From Spirochaetota bacterium (GTDB lineage Bacteria; Spirochaetota; UBA12135; COTS27), in NCBI GenBank assembly GCA_013426755.1, contig AP019861.1:2511271-2575270 (forward strand): a DNA stretch of 64,000 nt, read 5' to 3'. The position numbers and the translations under genes are program-made. The notes below the pieces were generated by a model, which saw only the letters and a program-made list of their open reading frames with translations, was not told the DNA's origin and did no database searches. Below, piece after piece: positions 16,959-25,616 of the stretch; position 1 is the first letter of the stretch; the number at the start of each line of letters is the position of its first letter.

Positions 16959-18416
16959 ATGAAAAGTCATTTCTCAAAGTCGGTGTCATCAAAAAAAGCC
17001 TCCCCAGTACAATCGACACAGCCCACTTATCAAAGTCAAGCAAGTTCAAAAGACGCGAATTCTGCTCTGAAATCTTCTCTAAAATCATGGAAAATTCGCT
17101 TTCCTGACGATTTTCACGTCCATTTGCGCTCAGCAGAACTCCTTCCCTACACGACGCCCTTTACAGCCCAGAGTTTTAGAAGAGCCATCATCATGCCCAA
17201 TCTCTCACCACCTATTAGCACAGTAGCAGCGGCACTCACATACAGAAATCAAATCTTATCCGCCCTAACAGAAGCTAGCCTCTCTCATACGCCTTATCGA
17301 TATAATAATAATGATGATGATGATAATAAGGCTTATTACAGTGATAAAGTAGGTCACCGCAACCGTATTTCTACTAAAAAACTTCCCTATCCATTTAATA
17401 AGTTCACTCCCCTTATGACGCTCTATTTACAAGAAACGACTGCTAAAAAAGACCTCGTAGCGCTTGCACGCAGTTCTGAGATCATAGGGTGCAAATACTA
17501 CCCTAAAGGCGTAACAACACATGCCAATTACGGTATAAAATCGCTAGCAACCATCTCACCTGTTCTAGAAATCATGGAAGAGCTTAAAATTCCACTCATG
17601 ATCCATGGCGAAAGTCCTGAAAAAGACATTGACGTTTTTGATCGCGAAGCGCATTTCATAGAACACGTCTTGACTCCCATCATCGATCGGTTTCCAACCC
17701 TAAAAATCACGCTAGAACACATCACCAGTCGTCATGCCGTAGCATTTATCAGAGACGCTCCAGCGCACGTCTGTGCCACGATTACCCTTCATCATTTGCT
17801 CCTCACCCGTAACGATCTGCTAGCCTCTACATTGAAACCCCATTTCTACTGCAAACCAATCATGAAACGTGAAGCCGATCGCAAAGCTCTATTAAATGCA
17901 GCATTAGGTCGTTATGACGCTCCTTATAACGCTCCTTATGACGCTCCCACTAGCAACGCAACTTCACCTTCACAGCAAAACACCTCAAAAAACACCCCAC
18001 CACCTCCAATTTCCCCCCAAAAATCAATGCCTCCAGCACCAGCATACAAAAAAGGCAAATTCTTCTTCGGTAGTGATAGCGCCCCGCATCAAAAATCACT
18101 CAAAGAAGCCGCCTGTGGCTGCGCAGGCGTCTTCTCAGCGCCCTTCTGCATAGAAATGCTGGCTCAAATTTTCGCAGAACAGAACGCCAAAGAACACCTA
18201 GAAGCCTTTGTCTCAGTCAATGGCGCCGCCCATTACAACCTCCCGTTAAATACAGATACACTAGAACTCATTCCAACCACAAATAATGACATTGAAAATA
18301 CCATTCCCAATGCCTATCACTTCGGCGCCCATAAAACCTTCATTCCCTTTCGTCCTTTTCCACAGCTGAAGTGGAAACAAAACTCCCAAATTTTTGAAAA
18401 TTCCCAAGGTCCTTGA
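16959..18416 (+). CDS. pyrC: Dihydroorotase (E. coli PyrC type) with low-complexity insertions
   Basis: 485 aa from ATG at 16959 (a TTG 15 nt earlier is in frame but less likely). It forms dihydroorotate from carbamoyl aspartate in pyrimidine synthesis. Metal and catalytic residues are all visible: HVH (residues 53-55), the carboxylated lysine in GCKYYPKGVTT, MIHGES, LEHITS and FGSDSAPH. The E. coli enzyme has 348 residues; this one carries a Ser-rich N-terminal extension of about 45, an Asn/Asp-rich insertion near 112-150 and a Pro-rich insertion near 320-375 that starts as a 12-bp DNA repeat (YDAPYNAPYDAP). The final residues QIFENSQGP run into the repeat array that follows. Catalytic residues are intact, so I expect activity. 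Confidence 0.92.
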   Translation: MKSHFSKSVSSKKASPVQSTQPTYQSQASSKDANSALKSSLKSWKIRFPDDFHVHLRSAELLPYTTPFTAQSFRRAIIMPNLSPPISTVAAALTYRNQILSALTEASLSHTPYRYNNNDDDDNKAYYSDKVGHRNRISTKKLPYPFNKFTPLMTLYLQETTAKKDLVALARSSEIIGCKYYPKGVTTHANYGIKSLATISPVLEIMEELKIPLMIHGESPEKDIDVFDREAHFIEHVLTPIIDRFPTLKITLEHITSRHAVAFIRDAPAHVCATITLHHLLLTRNDLLASTLKPHFYCKPIMKREADRKALLNAALGRYDAPYNAPYDAPTSNATSPSQQNTSKNTPPPPISPQKSMPPAPAYKKGKFFFGSDSAPHQKSLKEAACGCAGVFSAPFCIEMLAQIFAEQNAKEHLEAFVSVNGAAHYNLPLNTDTLELIPTTNNDIENTIPNAYHFGAHKTFIPFRPFPQLKWKQNSQIFENSQGP

Positions 18417-18605
18417 AAAAATCCCAAGATTATTGAAAAAACCCCAAGATTCTTAAAAATTCCCAAGATTCTTAAAAATTCCCAAGATTTTTGAAAAATT
18501 CGCAAGATTCTTAAAAATTTCCCAAAACTCTTGAAAATTTCAAAGATTCTTAAAAATTCGTAAGATTCTTAAAAATTCCCAAGATTATTGAAAATTTCCC
18601 AGAAA
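18395..18605. repeat. About 19-bp degenerate repeat array overlapping the pyrC stop
   Basis: About ten copies of a unit like CCCAAGATTCTTAAAAATT. The first copies lie inside the last codons of pyrC, so the C-terminal tail of that protein is written by the repeat. Confidence 0.8.
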
Positions 18606-18610
18606 CATTT

Positions 18611-18890
18611 GTCCCACTAAAAACTCCACCGTTAATCCCTAATTCCATTTACCCCCCAATTCTATTTAACTCTCAATTCCATTTACCCCTCAATTCAATA
18701 CCTTTTCAATCGAGATATTTAATGAAATTTAAAGTTTGTCTCACTAAAAACTCCACCGTTAATCCCTAATTCCATTTACCCCCCAATTCTATTTAACTCT
18801 CAATTCCATTTACCCCTCAATTCAATACCTTTTCAATCGAGATATTTAATGAAATTTAAAGTTTGTCTCACTAAAACTCCACTGTTAATC
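18611..18890. repeat. 127-bp direct repeat, two full copies and a partial third
   Basis: Copies start at 18611, 18738 and 18865 with GTCCCACTAAAAACTCC or GTCTCACTAAAAACTCC. The first two are nearly identical over 127 bp. Each contains an internal smaller repeat (CCAATTCTATTTAACTCT and similar). No coding potential. Confidence 0.9.
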
Positions 18891-19012
18891 CCTAAATGTG
18901 TTGAAATATGTAACGAAAACCCCATTAAATTTAAATTTTTAATTGAAACAATTCAATTGAAACAACATTGAATTATTAAACTATCCGCCAATTGTCTACG
19001 AATTATTCATCT

Positions 19013-19200
19013 CCGCTAACTGTCCGTTTTTCAATGATTTTTTGCTATTTACTCACCCATTGTCCGCTAACTGTCCGGTTTTCAATGATTTTTTGCTATT
19101 TATTCATCCATTGTCCGCCAACTGTCCGATTTCAATGATTTTTTGCTATTTACTCACCCATTGTCCGCTAACTGTCCGATTTCAATGATTTTTTGTTAAT
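19013..19200. repeat. 51-bp tandem repeat array, about 3.7 copies
   Basis: Units start at 19013, 19064, 19115 and 19165 with CCGCTAACTGTCCG followed by TTTCAATGATTTTTTGC. The rest of the gap up to 19666 is AT-rich with short duplications and should carry the promoter of the sigma-factor cluster, which I cannot locate exactly. Confidence 0.85.
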
Positions 19201-19666
19201 TATTGATTAATAATCTAGATATGAATTGTAAGTCTGCAAATTCACGACCGAAATCAGTTGTTATACCGTATTATTATTAGACGTGACGATAATTACGACT
19301 GAAATTGATTGCTACACCGTATTATGACTAGACACAATGACAATTTAATTAACCACAGCAACCAACAATCATTATAACCTACTAAAATCAAACCACATAT
19401 AAAACACGTTACCTTTAATAAAAATAAATTCTAGAATAACATTGAAATTTCGTTATATAATCGTTTTGGAATAATCGTTTTTAATAAAAAAAGAAGCATA
19501 TCAATAACCCTTTAACCTACTGTTTTATAATTACCGTTTAATTAATTTTATAGTTACCGTTTACTAAAACTACTAGAACTGATGCAAACTAGATATTACA
19601 GTTAAATATCATAGTTAATACAGTCAATACAGTTAATTAAAAAAAAGTCATAAGTATTCTCTAATC

Positions 19667-20383
19667 ATGAGCACAACAACAGCAAGCAAAGCAACCATGC
19701 CCTGTTTAAATAGGGCAGATAGTTTTTCACAAAGAGTCAAGTCATTTCAAAATAGACCGTTTATCCAGTTTTCTTCGAAAGAAGAGCAGCTGCAAAAACA
19801 ACCCAAGCCAAACTTAAAATCTATTATGAGTGATGCTAAACTGATAGAAAAAGTCGCCCAAGGTGATAATCATACTTGTAAAATCATTATAGAAAGTCAT
19901 ATCACGCGTGTTTATCGCACGGCCTACCGCGTGCTGCACAATAAAAGTGAAGCCGAAGACGTCGCCCAAGAAGCTTTCATCAAACTCTGGCAAAAAGCTC
20001 CCCAATGGCAAGCCAAATCACAGATCATCACCTGGCTTTACCGCGTCACACTCAATGCCGCCATAGATAAAAAACGCAAACGCCCACCAGGTAAAGAAGT
20101 CAATATAGACGATCATGACTATCAACTTCCCGCCCGTACGTCAGCAGAAGAAACCATCACCGACCTTGAAAAACGCCAAAGCCTACTAAGTCTTAATAAA
20201 GCCATTGAAGCGCTACCCGAACGCCAGCAAACCGTCATTCAATTATCCTATTTTGAAAACCTCAAAGTCAAAGACATTGCCGCTGTCATGAAAATCTCAA
20301 TTAGAGCCGCCGAATCGCTACTCAAACGCTCACGGACACATCTTAAACTTTCATTGCTTTCACAAAAACGACCCTTTTTTTAA
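19667..20383 (+). CDS. ECF-family RNA polymerase sigma factor
   Basis: 238 aa. Residues from Met54 (19826) onward form a normal ECF sigma factor. Region 2 runs from ACKIIIESH-like helices through YRTAYRVLHNKSEAEDVAQEAF and LWQKAPQW to ITWLYRVTLNAAIDKKRK. Region 4 is ALPERQQTVIQLSYFENLKVKDIAAVMKISIRAAESLLKR, a helix-turn-helix for the -35 element. The first 53 residues are polar and unlike the family, so the true start may be 19826 rather than 19667. The next genes encode a membrane protein of anti-sigma type and a metal-sensor-like protein. I infer that this sigma factor is held at the membrane until a periplasmic signal releases it. No Shine-Dalgarno is obvious at either start. Confidence 0.92.
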   Translation: MSTTTASKATMPCLNRADSFSQRVKSFQNRPFIQFSSKEEQLQKQPKPNLKSIMSDAKLIEKVAQGDNHTCKIIIESHITRVYRTAYRVLHNKSEAEDVAQEAFIKLWQKAPQWQAKSQIITWLYRVTLNAAIDKKRKRPPGKEVNIDDHDYQLPARTSAEETITDLEKRQSLLSLNKAIEALPERQQTVIQLSYFENLKVKDIAAVMKISIRAAESLLKRSRTHLKLSLLSQKRPFF

Positions 20384-20514
20384 TACTACAACCTAAGCAC
20401 ATTGACTGCCCTACACTTTTTTTAACCTGATTATTATATATTTTTCTATCTAATATTTGTCTATCTATATTATTCTATCTATATTATTCTATTTATATTT
20501 TTCTATTGTTTATC

Positions 20515-21144
20515 ATGAAAAAAAATCATCTCAAAAATCATCCTCTCAGTCTCATTGCGACTTATAGGTACAATCGCAAAATTGCGCGTGCGCGTAAATT
20601 GATTGAAACCTACGGCTCTAATCCTAATTGCTGGCCTACTAAGCATCTTACGCGGTTTGAAGACCTCTTAACCGAAGCAAAAACCGATGCAACATTGCTC
20701 TCGCTCTTTAAAGACGAGGCACTCATTGACAAAAAATTAGAAGAACTTGCCGTCTTCACACAACCACCGCATGTCCCAGCCGCCCTCAAAACAAAGATCC
20801 TAGAAGACGCTCAGCCCATTCTAAAAAATCTCTCTCTAACCGCCACGCGCCAAGTATCATTTTCTAATATTTTATTTGAAAATGTCCGGTTTTCTGCCCT
20901 GTCGTTTTGTTTTGCCATTGTATTCTCACTGGGGATTCTTTATCTAAAAAACAGTGCACCTTCCACACCACCTGCTCCCGCTAGTGTTCCTACCGCTCAG
21001 ACGTCACAATTGACCGAAGAACAGTCCACCCTTTCATCAAGTATTAATTTCTTTGTTAACAGCAGAATTTTTTACCTAGAAGACGTCCTCCTTGCCATGC
21101 AAACAGGGTCCCTGCAAGCAGGGTCTGCCCAGACAGGACCTTGA
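20515..21144 (+). CDS. Probable membrane anti-sigma factor
   Basis: 209 aa from ATG at 20515 (an in-frame TTG lies 9 nt earlier). The cytoplasmic N-terminal half is helical and contains ARKLIETYGSNPNCWP, similar to a segment I know from anti-sigma-like proteins encoded beside ECF sigma factors in Alphaproteobacteria. One membrane helix follows at about residues 125-143, then a Pro/Thr/Ser-rich periplasmic linker and a short helix, ending in a repeat (MQTGSLQAGSAQTG). There is no zinc-binding HxxxCxxC motif, so it is not a ZAS-type anti-sigma. Function is inferred from topology and from its place right after the sigma gene, about 130 bp downstream. Confidence 0.7.
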   Translation: MKKNHLKNHPLSLIATYRYNRKIARARKLIETYGSNPNCWPTKHLTRFEDLLTEAKTDATLLSLFKDEALIDKKLEELAVFTQPPHVPAALKTKILEDAQPILKNLSLTATRQVSFSNILFENVRFSALSFCFAIVFSLGILYLKNSAPSTPPAPASVPTAQTSQLTEEQSTLSSSINFFVNSRIFYLEDVLLAMQTGSLQAGSAQTGP

Positions 21145-21266
21145 AAAAATTTATCCAGTTATTACTTAAACACCATTTGATGAATGAGCCCCTACATTAC
21201 TTTAACTTTTTATTCTTATCAAGCTAACACATTTTAACCTGCACCACTTACCTTAACTCACAACAC

Positions 21267-21824
21267 ATGAACCCCTGGCTTAAATTTGTATTTATCTTAT
21301 CACTCACCGTCAATGTCGTCATTATAGCGGAAATGCTGCTAGACCCCATTCTTATTGGGTTTGGCGGCGAAGAAGAACAAGAATTTCTCGAACAGACTGG
21401 CGGAACGTGGTGGTTATCTGATGATGGGGAAATGAAACTCCTTCAATACCTTGCTGAAAACGAACCTGAGATTATTGATAAACTGTATCAGATCCGTGAA
21501 AATCGTCACAAACTTTCAGAAATCTTTACCCGCGAAGAATTTGATAGACCTCAATCAGAAGTTCTGCTAAAAAACATGCGCGAAGAATTATTCGCCACAC
21601 AAGAGATCATTCAAGCCTCCTTTATCAATTACATGGAAACCCTCTCCTTAGAAGAACGCAAAGAAGTCATTCCATTTTTCATCAATCATTCCTTCCCCTA
21701 TAACGATCATTACAAAGACGATCATTACGAAGACGACCACAAATACACTCGACACAAAAAATACAAAAAACATAAATACTACTCACAAGACTATCCTCAT
21801 AAAAAGCCGCGCCCAGACAAATAA
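21267..21824 (+). CDS. Periplasmic heavy-metal-sensor-like protein (CnrX/Spy type) with His/Lys tail
   Basis: 185 aa. One N-terminal membrane anchor (residues about 5-28) is followed by a periplasmic helical hairpin with the Metal_resist family layout: LLQYLAENEPEIIDKLYQIRE, then SEVLLKNMREELFATQEIIQ, then SLEERKEVIPFF. The last 40 residues are a tail rich in His, Tyr, Asp and Lys (NDHYKDDHYEDDHKYTRHKK) suited to metal binding. CnrX family members sense Ni, Co or other metals and signal to a membrane anti-sigma factor. Gene order of sigma, anti-sigma, sensor supports that role here. The metal is not deducible. Confidence 0.78.
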   Translation: MNPWLKFVFILSLTVNVVIIAEMLLDPILIGFGGEEEQEFLEQTGGTWWLSDDGEMKLLQYLAENEPEIIDKLYQIRENRHKLSEIFTREEFDRPQSEVLLKNMREELFATQEIIQASFINYMETLSLEERKEVIPFFINHSFPYNDHYKDDHYEDDHKYTRHKKYKKHKYYSQDYPHKKPRPDK

Positions 21825-21953
21825 TAAAAATATTGCCGCCCTTAATGTATTCATTTACTATTTAACCATAAACCATTTAACCATATAACCACTTAACTAT
21901 AAACTTATTCACTTAAATTAACAATTAAAAATCAATCATTAAGAGTTTTCACC

Positions 21954-22853
21954 ATGACAGAACAACCCAAACCCACTCATAAAAAAATCACTCATAAAAT
22001 CGCTGATAAATTCTCATTTATCAAAAAACGACCCATTCTCTACGGATCACTCGGCGGAATCCTAATCGCCGCCATCATAACTTCTGTAGCCATACTAGAC
22101 AGAAACCATCATCATTTTCATCACGACAACGATTTCAATCATCACACCATGTACGGTAAAATCGCAACAAAGCTTGATTTTATTGCCGCTGATTATCACA
22201 ATGACTATGATGGTCATCACGGTGACTATGACGGTGACCATGACAATTATTATGGTTACGATGACGACGGCCATCATTATAAAAATCGCCATAAATACGG
22301 TCACAGAGGCAAAGGCAATCATCATAAGTCCTCCTATCATAAAAAAGGGCACTACGGTTCTAAAAAACACGGTAATGCCGATTATTTCATGTATGATCTG
22401 TTCGACGATGCATTAAGTGATTACGACGGTGACGAGGACGGTGTCCTATCCGCCGCAGAACGCGACAATGCTAAATTAGGACGATTTGCCCTAGTCGACT
22501 ACGACCAAAACGAGAGCATCGAATCTGAAGAATTGACAGCTTTTCTTAACACGGTGTTAAGTCAAAACCTTAAAAGCAGGTTCATTCTCATGGACAAAGA
22601 CGAAGACAATGTTCTTTCAAAAAAAGAACAAAAACGTCTGTTCAAACACCGTTCTTTCTTCAAAGCTCGCTCTCAAGCCAAAGCGATGGACACCGATAAC
22701 GATAAAGTTCTCAGCGAAGACGAATTTGTAACATTTTTCACAAATGAAAACAATCGCCGCAGCAAAGCTCTTTTTGTAAGACTTGATCGAAACTCTGATA
22801 ACGCTCTTTCTTTAGATGAATTTAGTCGGTTTATCGAGAGTGCTGATCAATAA
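21954..22853 (+). CDS. Membrane-anchored EF-hand protein with His/Asp-rich region
   Basis: 299 aa. A basic cytoplasmic N-terminus, one membrane helix (about residues 30-48), then a His-rich stretch starting HHHFHHDNDFNHH and a His/Tyr/Asp/Gly-rich segment to about residue 145. The C-terminal half holds five EF-hand-like loops: DYDGDEDGVLSAAE, DYDQNESIESEE, DKDEDNVLSKKE, DTDNDKVLSEDE and DRNSDNALSLDE. Each keeps acidic residues at most of the canonical 12-residue loop positions, so calcium binding is likely; the His-rich part may bind transition metals. It is the last gene of the sigma-factor cluster and is followed by a strong terminator. It could be a target or an extra sensor of that cluster. 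AAGAG lies upstream of the ATG. Confidence 0.85.
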   Translation: MTEQPKPTHKKITHKIADKFSFIKKRPILYGSLGGILIAAIITSVAILDRNHHHFHHDNDFNHHTMYGKIATKLDFIAADYHNDYDGHHGDYDGDHDNYYGYDDDGHHYKNRHKYGHRGKGNHHKSSYHKKGHYGSKKHGNADYFMYDLFDDALSDYDGDEDGVLSAAERDNAKLGRFALVDYDQNESIESEELTAFLNTVLSQNLKSRFILMDKDEDNVLSKKEQKRLFKHRSFFKARSQAKAMDTDNDKVLSEDEFVTFFTNENNRRSKALFVRLDRNSDNALSLDEFSRFIESADQ

Positions 22854-22925
22854 ACTTTATAACGCTAAGCCCATCACATTTTAGTTATTTATAATAACCT
22901 ATAATTTATCTCTCTAAAAAAATAA

Positions 22926-22993
22926 CCTTCCTATAAAAAGCCTATTGTCAACATATGTCACATATAGCTTTTTATAGGAAGGCATTTTTTTGT
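22926..22993 (+). terminator. Strong intrinsic terminator after the sigma-factor cluster
   Basis: A perfect 16-bp inverted repeat, CCTTCCTATAAAAAGC at 22926-22941 and its complement at 22967-22982, with a 25-nt loop, followed by CA and a T7 run. It is well placed 73 bp after the EF-hand gene stop and separates the cluster from trpS. Confidence 0.85.
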
Positions 22994-23061
22994 TGTTTTC
23001 CTGCTGCTAAATCCACTTCTCCTACTTCTAAGGTCGCTTATCATAGTACAATTAGACTACT

Positions 23062-24111
23062 ATGGTAAATACTCCTCCTTCTAGTAGTAGCCGAGCGGCT
23101 AAATCAGCGCGTCCGATTGCAGTAACAGGCATCAAACCCACTGGTAAACCGCATTTAGGCAATTATTTCGCATCGATCCAACCAGCAATTGCCCTCAGTG
23201 CCCAACACGAGAGCTATTTCTTTATAGCAGATTATCACGCCTTAAACAGCATTAAAGACCCCAGCGTATTACAAGCCGAAACTCTAGATGTCGTAGCGAC
23301 ATGGCTAGCCTGCGGTCTCGATCCTCAGAAAGTTGCATTTTATCTGCAATCCGATATACCAGAACTCTTTGAAATAACAATCATTCTGCTCGCTTACACC
23401 AGTAAAGGACTGATGAATCGCGCGCACGCTTATAAAGCATTCATTCAAAACAATCGCACGCTCACCAGAGACGCAGATGAAGGAGTCAATATGGGCTTAT
23501 ACAATTATCCCGTCATGATGGCAGCAGATATTCTAGCTTTTAAATGCAATATCGTTCCCATTGGCAAAGACCAGGTCCAACACCTGGAAATGACACAGGA
23601 TATCGCAGAAGCTTTCAATCGCAATGTCAATAAATCATGCCTCGTCTACCCTCATCCTTTTATCAATGAAAATGTTAAAACGATCATCGGTACAGATGGA
23701 CGTAAGATGAGCAAGAGCTATCACAATACTATTCCTATCTTTGCTGATGCAGATACTATTTATAAAACGGTAATGAAGATCATCACCACCTCACAGAGCA
23801 TCGAAGCTGTCAAAGACCCCGGTACGTGCAATGTTTTTGCTCTCTACAAATTGTTCGCATCACCTGAGGACAGTAAAGCACTTGCTAACAAATACAGGCA
23901 GGGAGGGTTAAGTTGGGGCGCCGCCAAAAAACAACTCGCTGAGCTAATCATCACCTCGCTAGAAAAAGAACGCGACCAATACAATCATCTCATCAAAGCA
24001 AAAGACCACCTCAAAAAAGTCTTAACCACAGGACAACTCCAAGCACGCCGCAAAGCACAACAAACCCTACGCGAAATGAAGTCATTAATTGGCATCTTTC
24101 ATGCCCAATAG
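23062..24111 (+). CDS. trpS: Tryptophanyl-tRNA synthetase
   Basis: 349 aa class I synthetase that charges tRNA-Trp. The HIGH-type motif is PTGKPHLGNY (residues 26-35) and the second signature is GRKMSKSY (KMSKS at 215-219). VPIGKDQVQHLEMTQDIA and the substrate-pocket segment MMAADILAF are also typical. A Ser/Arg-rich N-terminal extension of about 17 residues precedes the core. serS follows after 9 bp, so the two are co-transcribed. No clear Shine-Dalgarno before the ATG. Confidence 0.95.
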   Translation: MVNTPPSSSSRAAKSARPIAVTGIKPTGKPHLGNYFASIQPAIALSAQHESYFFIADYHALNSIKDPSVLQAETLDVVATWLACGLDPQKVAFYLQSDIPELFEITIILLAYTSKGLMNRAHAYKAFIQNNRTLTRDADEGVNMGLYNYPVMMAADILAFKCNIVPIGKDQVQHLEMTQDIAEAFNRNVNKSCLVYPHPFINENVKTIIGTDGRKMSKSYHNTIPIFADADTIYKTVMKIITTSQSIEAVKDPGTCNVFALYKLFASPEDSKALANKYRQGGLSWGAAKKQLAELIITSLEKERDQYNHLIKAKDHLKKVLTTGQLQARRKAQQTLREMKSLIGIFHAQ

Positions 24112-24120
24112 AAATCTACC

Positions 24121-25398
24121 ATGCTCGACGCCAAATTTGTTCGCACCCAACCAGACCTTATCGCCGCAATGCTAAAGAAACGGCACCTTGATCTAAAAAC
24201 ACTGAGTCATATCTCGCTAGCAGAATTTGTGACTCTAGAACAAAAACGGCTAGACCTCCTCCACAACCTAGAAACTCTTAAAGCAAAACGCAATCAAGCA
24301 GCTAAAGATAATGCCAGAAAAAAATCACAAGGCAAAACTATTGAGATCGCCGCGTTAAAACAGCTGACAACGACCATTCAAGAAATAGAAGACAATGTAA
24401 ACACATTGACAAAAAAAAGTAAAGACTTCCTGCTCTCCCTCCCCAATCTACTCGATGCAGCCGTTCCAGTAGGCCGCGATGAAACGTTCAATAAAATCAT
24501 CCGCACCGAAGGACCCATACCTGAGTTCTCTTTTCCACCCAAGCCGCATTTTCAATTAGGCTCGCTCACAGAAGAAAATAAACGCGCCGCTAGTATCACA
24601 GGAGCAAGGTTTACGCTCTTTAAAGGTGTGCTCGCTAAACTTGCACGGGCGCTCAGTCAATTTTTTCTAGACGAAAACATTAAAAAAGGTTATACAGAAC
24701 TCCTCCCTGCGACCATTGCTAACGAAGCAAGTCTCACAGGCACAGCGCAACTTCCTAAATTTGCTAACGACGTCTTTAGATTGAGTCCCCCCCACGAAAA
24801 TTTCTACCTCATCTCAACAAGTGAAATTCCACTCGTCAATTATCACGCTAACGAGATCTTAAATGAAGACGACCTCCCGCTTTATTACACAGCATACACG
24901 TCGTGTTACCGCTCAGAAGCAGGCGCTGCAGGTAAAGACACACGCGGTCTTATCCGCCTCCACGAATTTCATAAAACAGAACTCGTCCAATTCGTCCACC
25001 CAACAGCAAGCCAAGTGCAGCATGAAAAACTACTTTCCCACAGCGAACATCTGCTTAAAAAACTAAACTTACCTTACCGTGTTGTCCTACTCGCTAGTGG
25101 AGACATTGGGTTCGCAGCGAGCAAATGCTACGATCTAGAAGTCTGGCTACCAGGCCAAAACACCTATCGTGAAATAGCTTCATGTTCAAATTGCCTTGAT
25201 TTTCAAGCACGGCGCGCCAATATTCGCTACCGGACAAAAAAGAAAGGCAATCTCTTCGTCCACACTCTAAACAGTTCAGGGCTTCCCATCGAACGCACTA
25301 TGGCAGCCATTTTAGAAAATTTTCAAACAGAAACGGGAACAGTCCATTTGCCAGCCGTACTTCATTCTTATATGGGCGGCTGTAAGACGCTCTTTTAG
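24121..25398 (+). CDS. serS: Seryl-tRNA synthetase
   Basis: 425 aa, the normal length. The N-terminal 110 residues form the long antiparallel coiled-coil arm that contacts tRNA-Ser (LKAKRNQAAKDNARKK and later KKSKDFLLSLPNLLD, PVG). The class II catalytic domain shows TGTAQLPKF, motif 2 region SCYRSEAGAAGKDTRGLIRLHEFHKTEL, and motif 3 near GLPIERTMAAILENFQ. CSNCLDFQARR is also characteristic. It begins 9 bp after trpS. It is followed by a 218-bp gap with no clear terminator. Confidence 0.96.
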   Translation: MLDAKFVRTQPDLIAAMLKKRHLDLKTLSHISLAEFVTLEQKRLDLLHNLETLKAKRNQAAKDNARKKSQGKTIEIAALKQLTTTIQEIEDNVNTLTKKSKDFLLSLPNLLDAAVPVGRDETFNKIIRTEGPIPEFSFPPKPHFQLGSLTEENKRAASITGARFTLFKGVLAKLARALSQFFLDENIKKGYTELLPATIANEASLTGTAQLPKFANDVFRLSPPHENFYLISTSEIPLVNYHANEILNEDDLPLYYTAYTSCYRSEAGAAGKDTRGLIRLHEFHKTELVQFVHPTASQVQHEKLLSHSEHLLKKLNLPYRVVLLASGDIGFAASKCYDLEVWLPGQNTYREIASCSNCLDFQARRANIRYRTKKKGNLFVHTLNSSGLPIERTMAAILENFQTETGTVHLPAVLHSYMGGCKTLF

Positions 25399-25616
25399 TA
25401 CAAATAGCACAGCGCAAACCCAATGTTTATATGTTTTGTGCCAAAGTTTATACTTCCTAGCTCGCATTATAAAAGCCCCCCACCATAAAAAATCTTGTCT
25501 AAACTGTACAAACAGGTTATATTAATAGTAGTGGTAACAAAAACATTTTAACTGAGCATTTTAACTGAAAAACCCTATATATATACACACGACATAACTT
25601 AAGGGACGTAAATAAG

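Noticed and set aside
22174..22416. Frames on both strands across the His-rich part of the EF-hand gene
   Set aside because: They are shadows caused by the CAT/GAT-rich codons of the real gene, and have no start signals.
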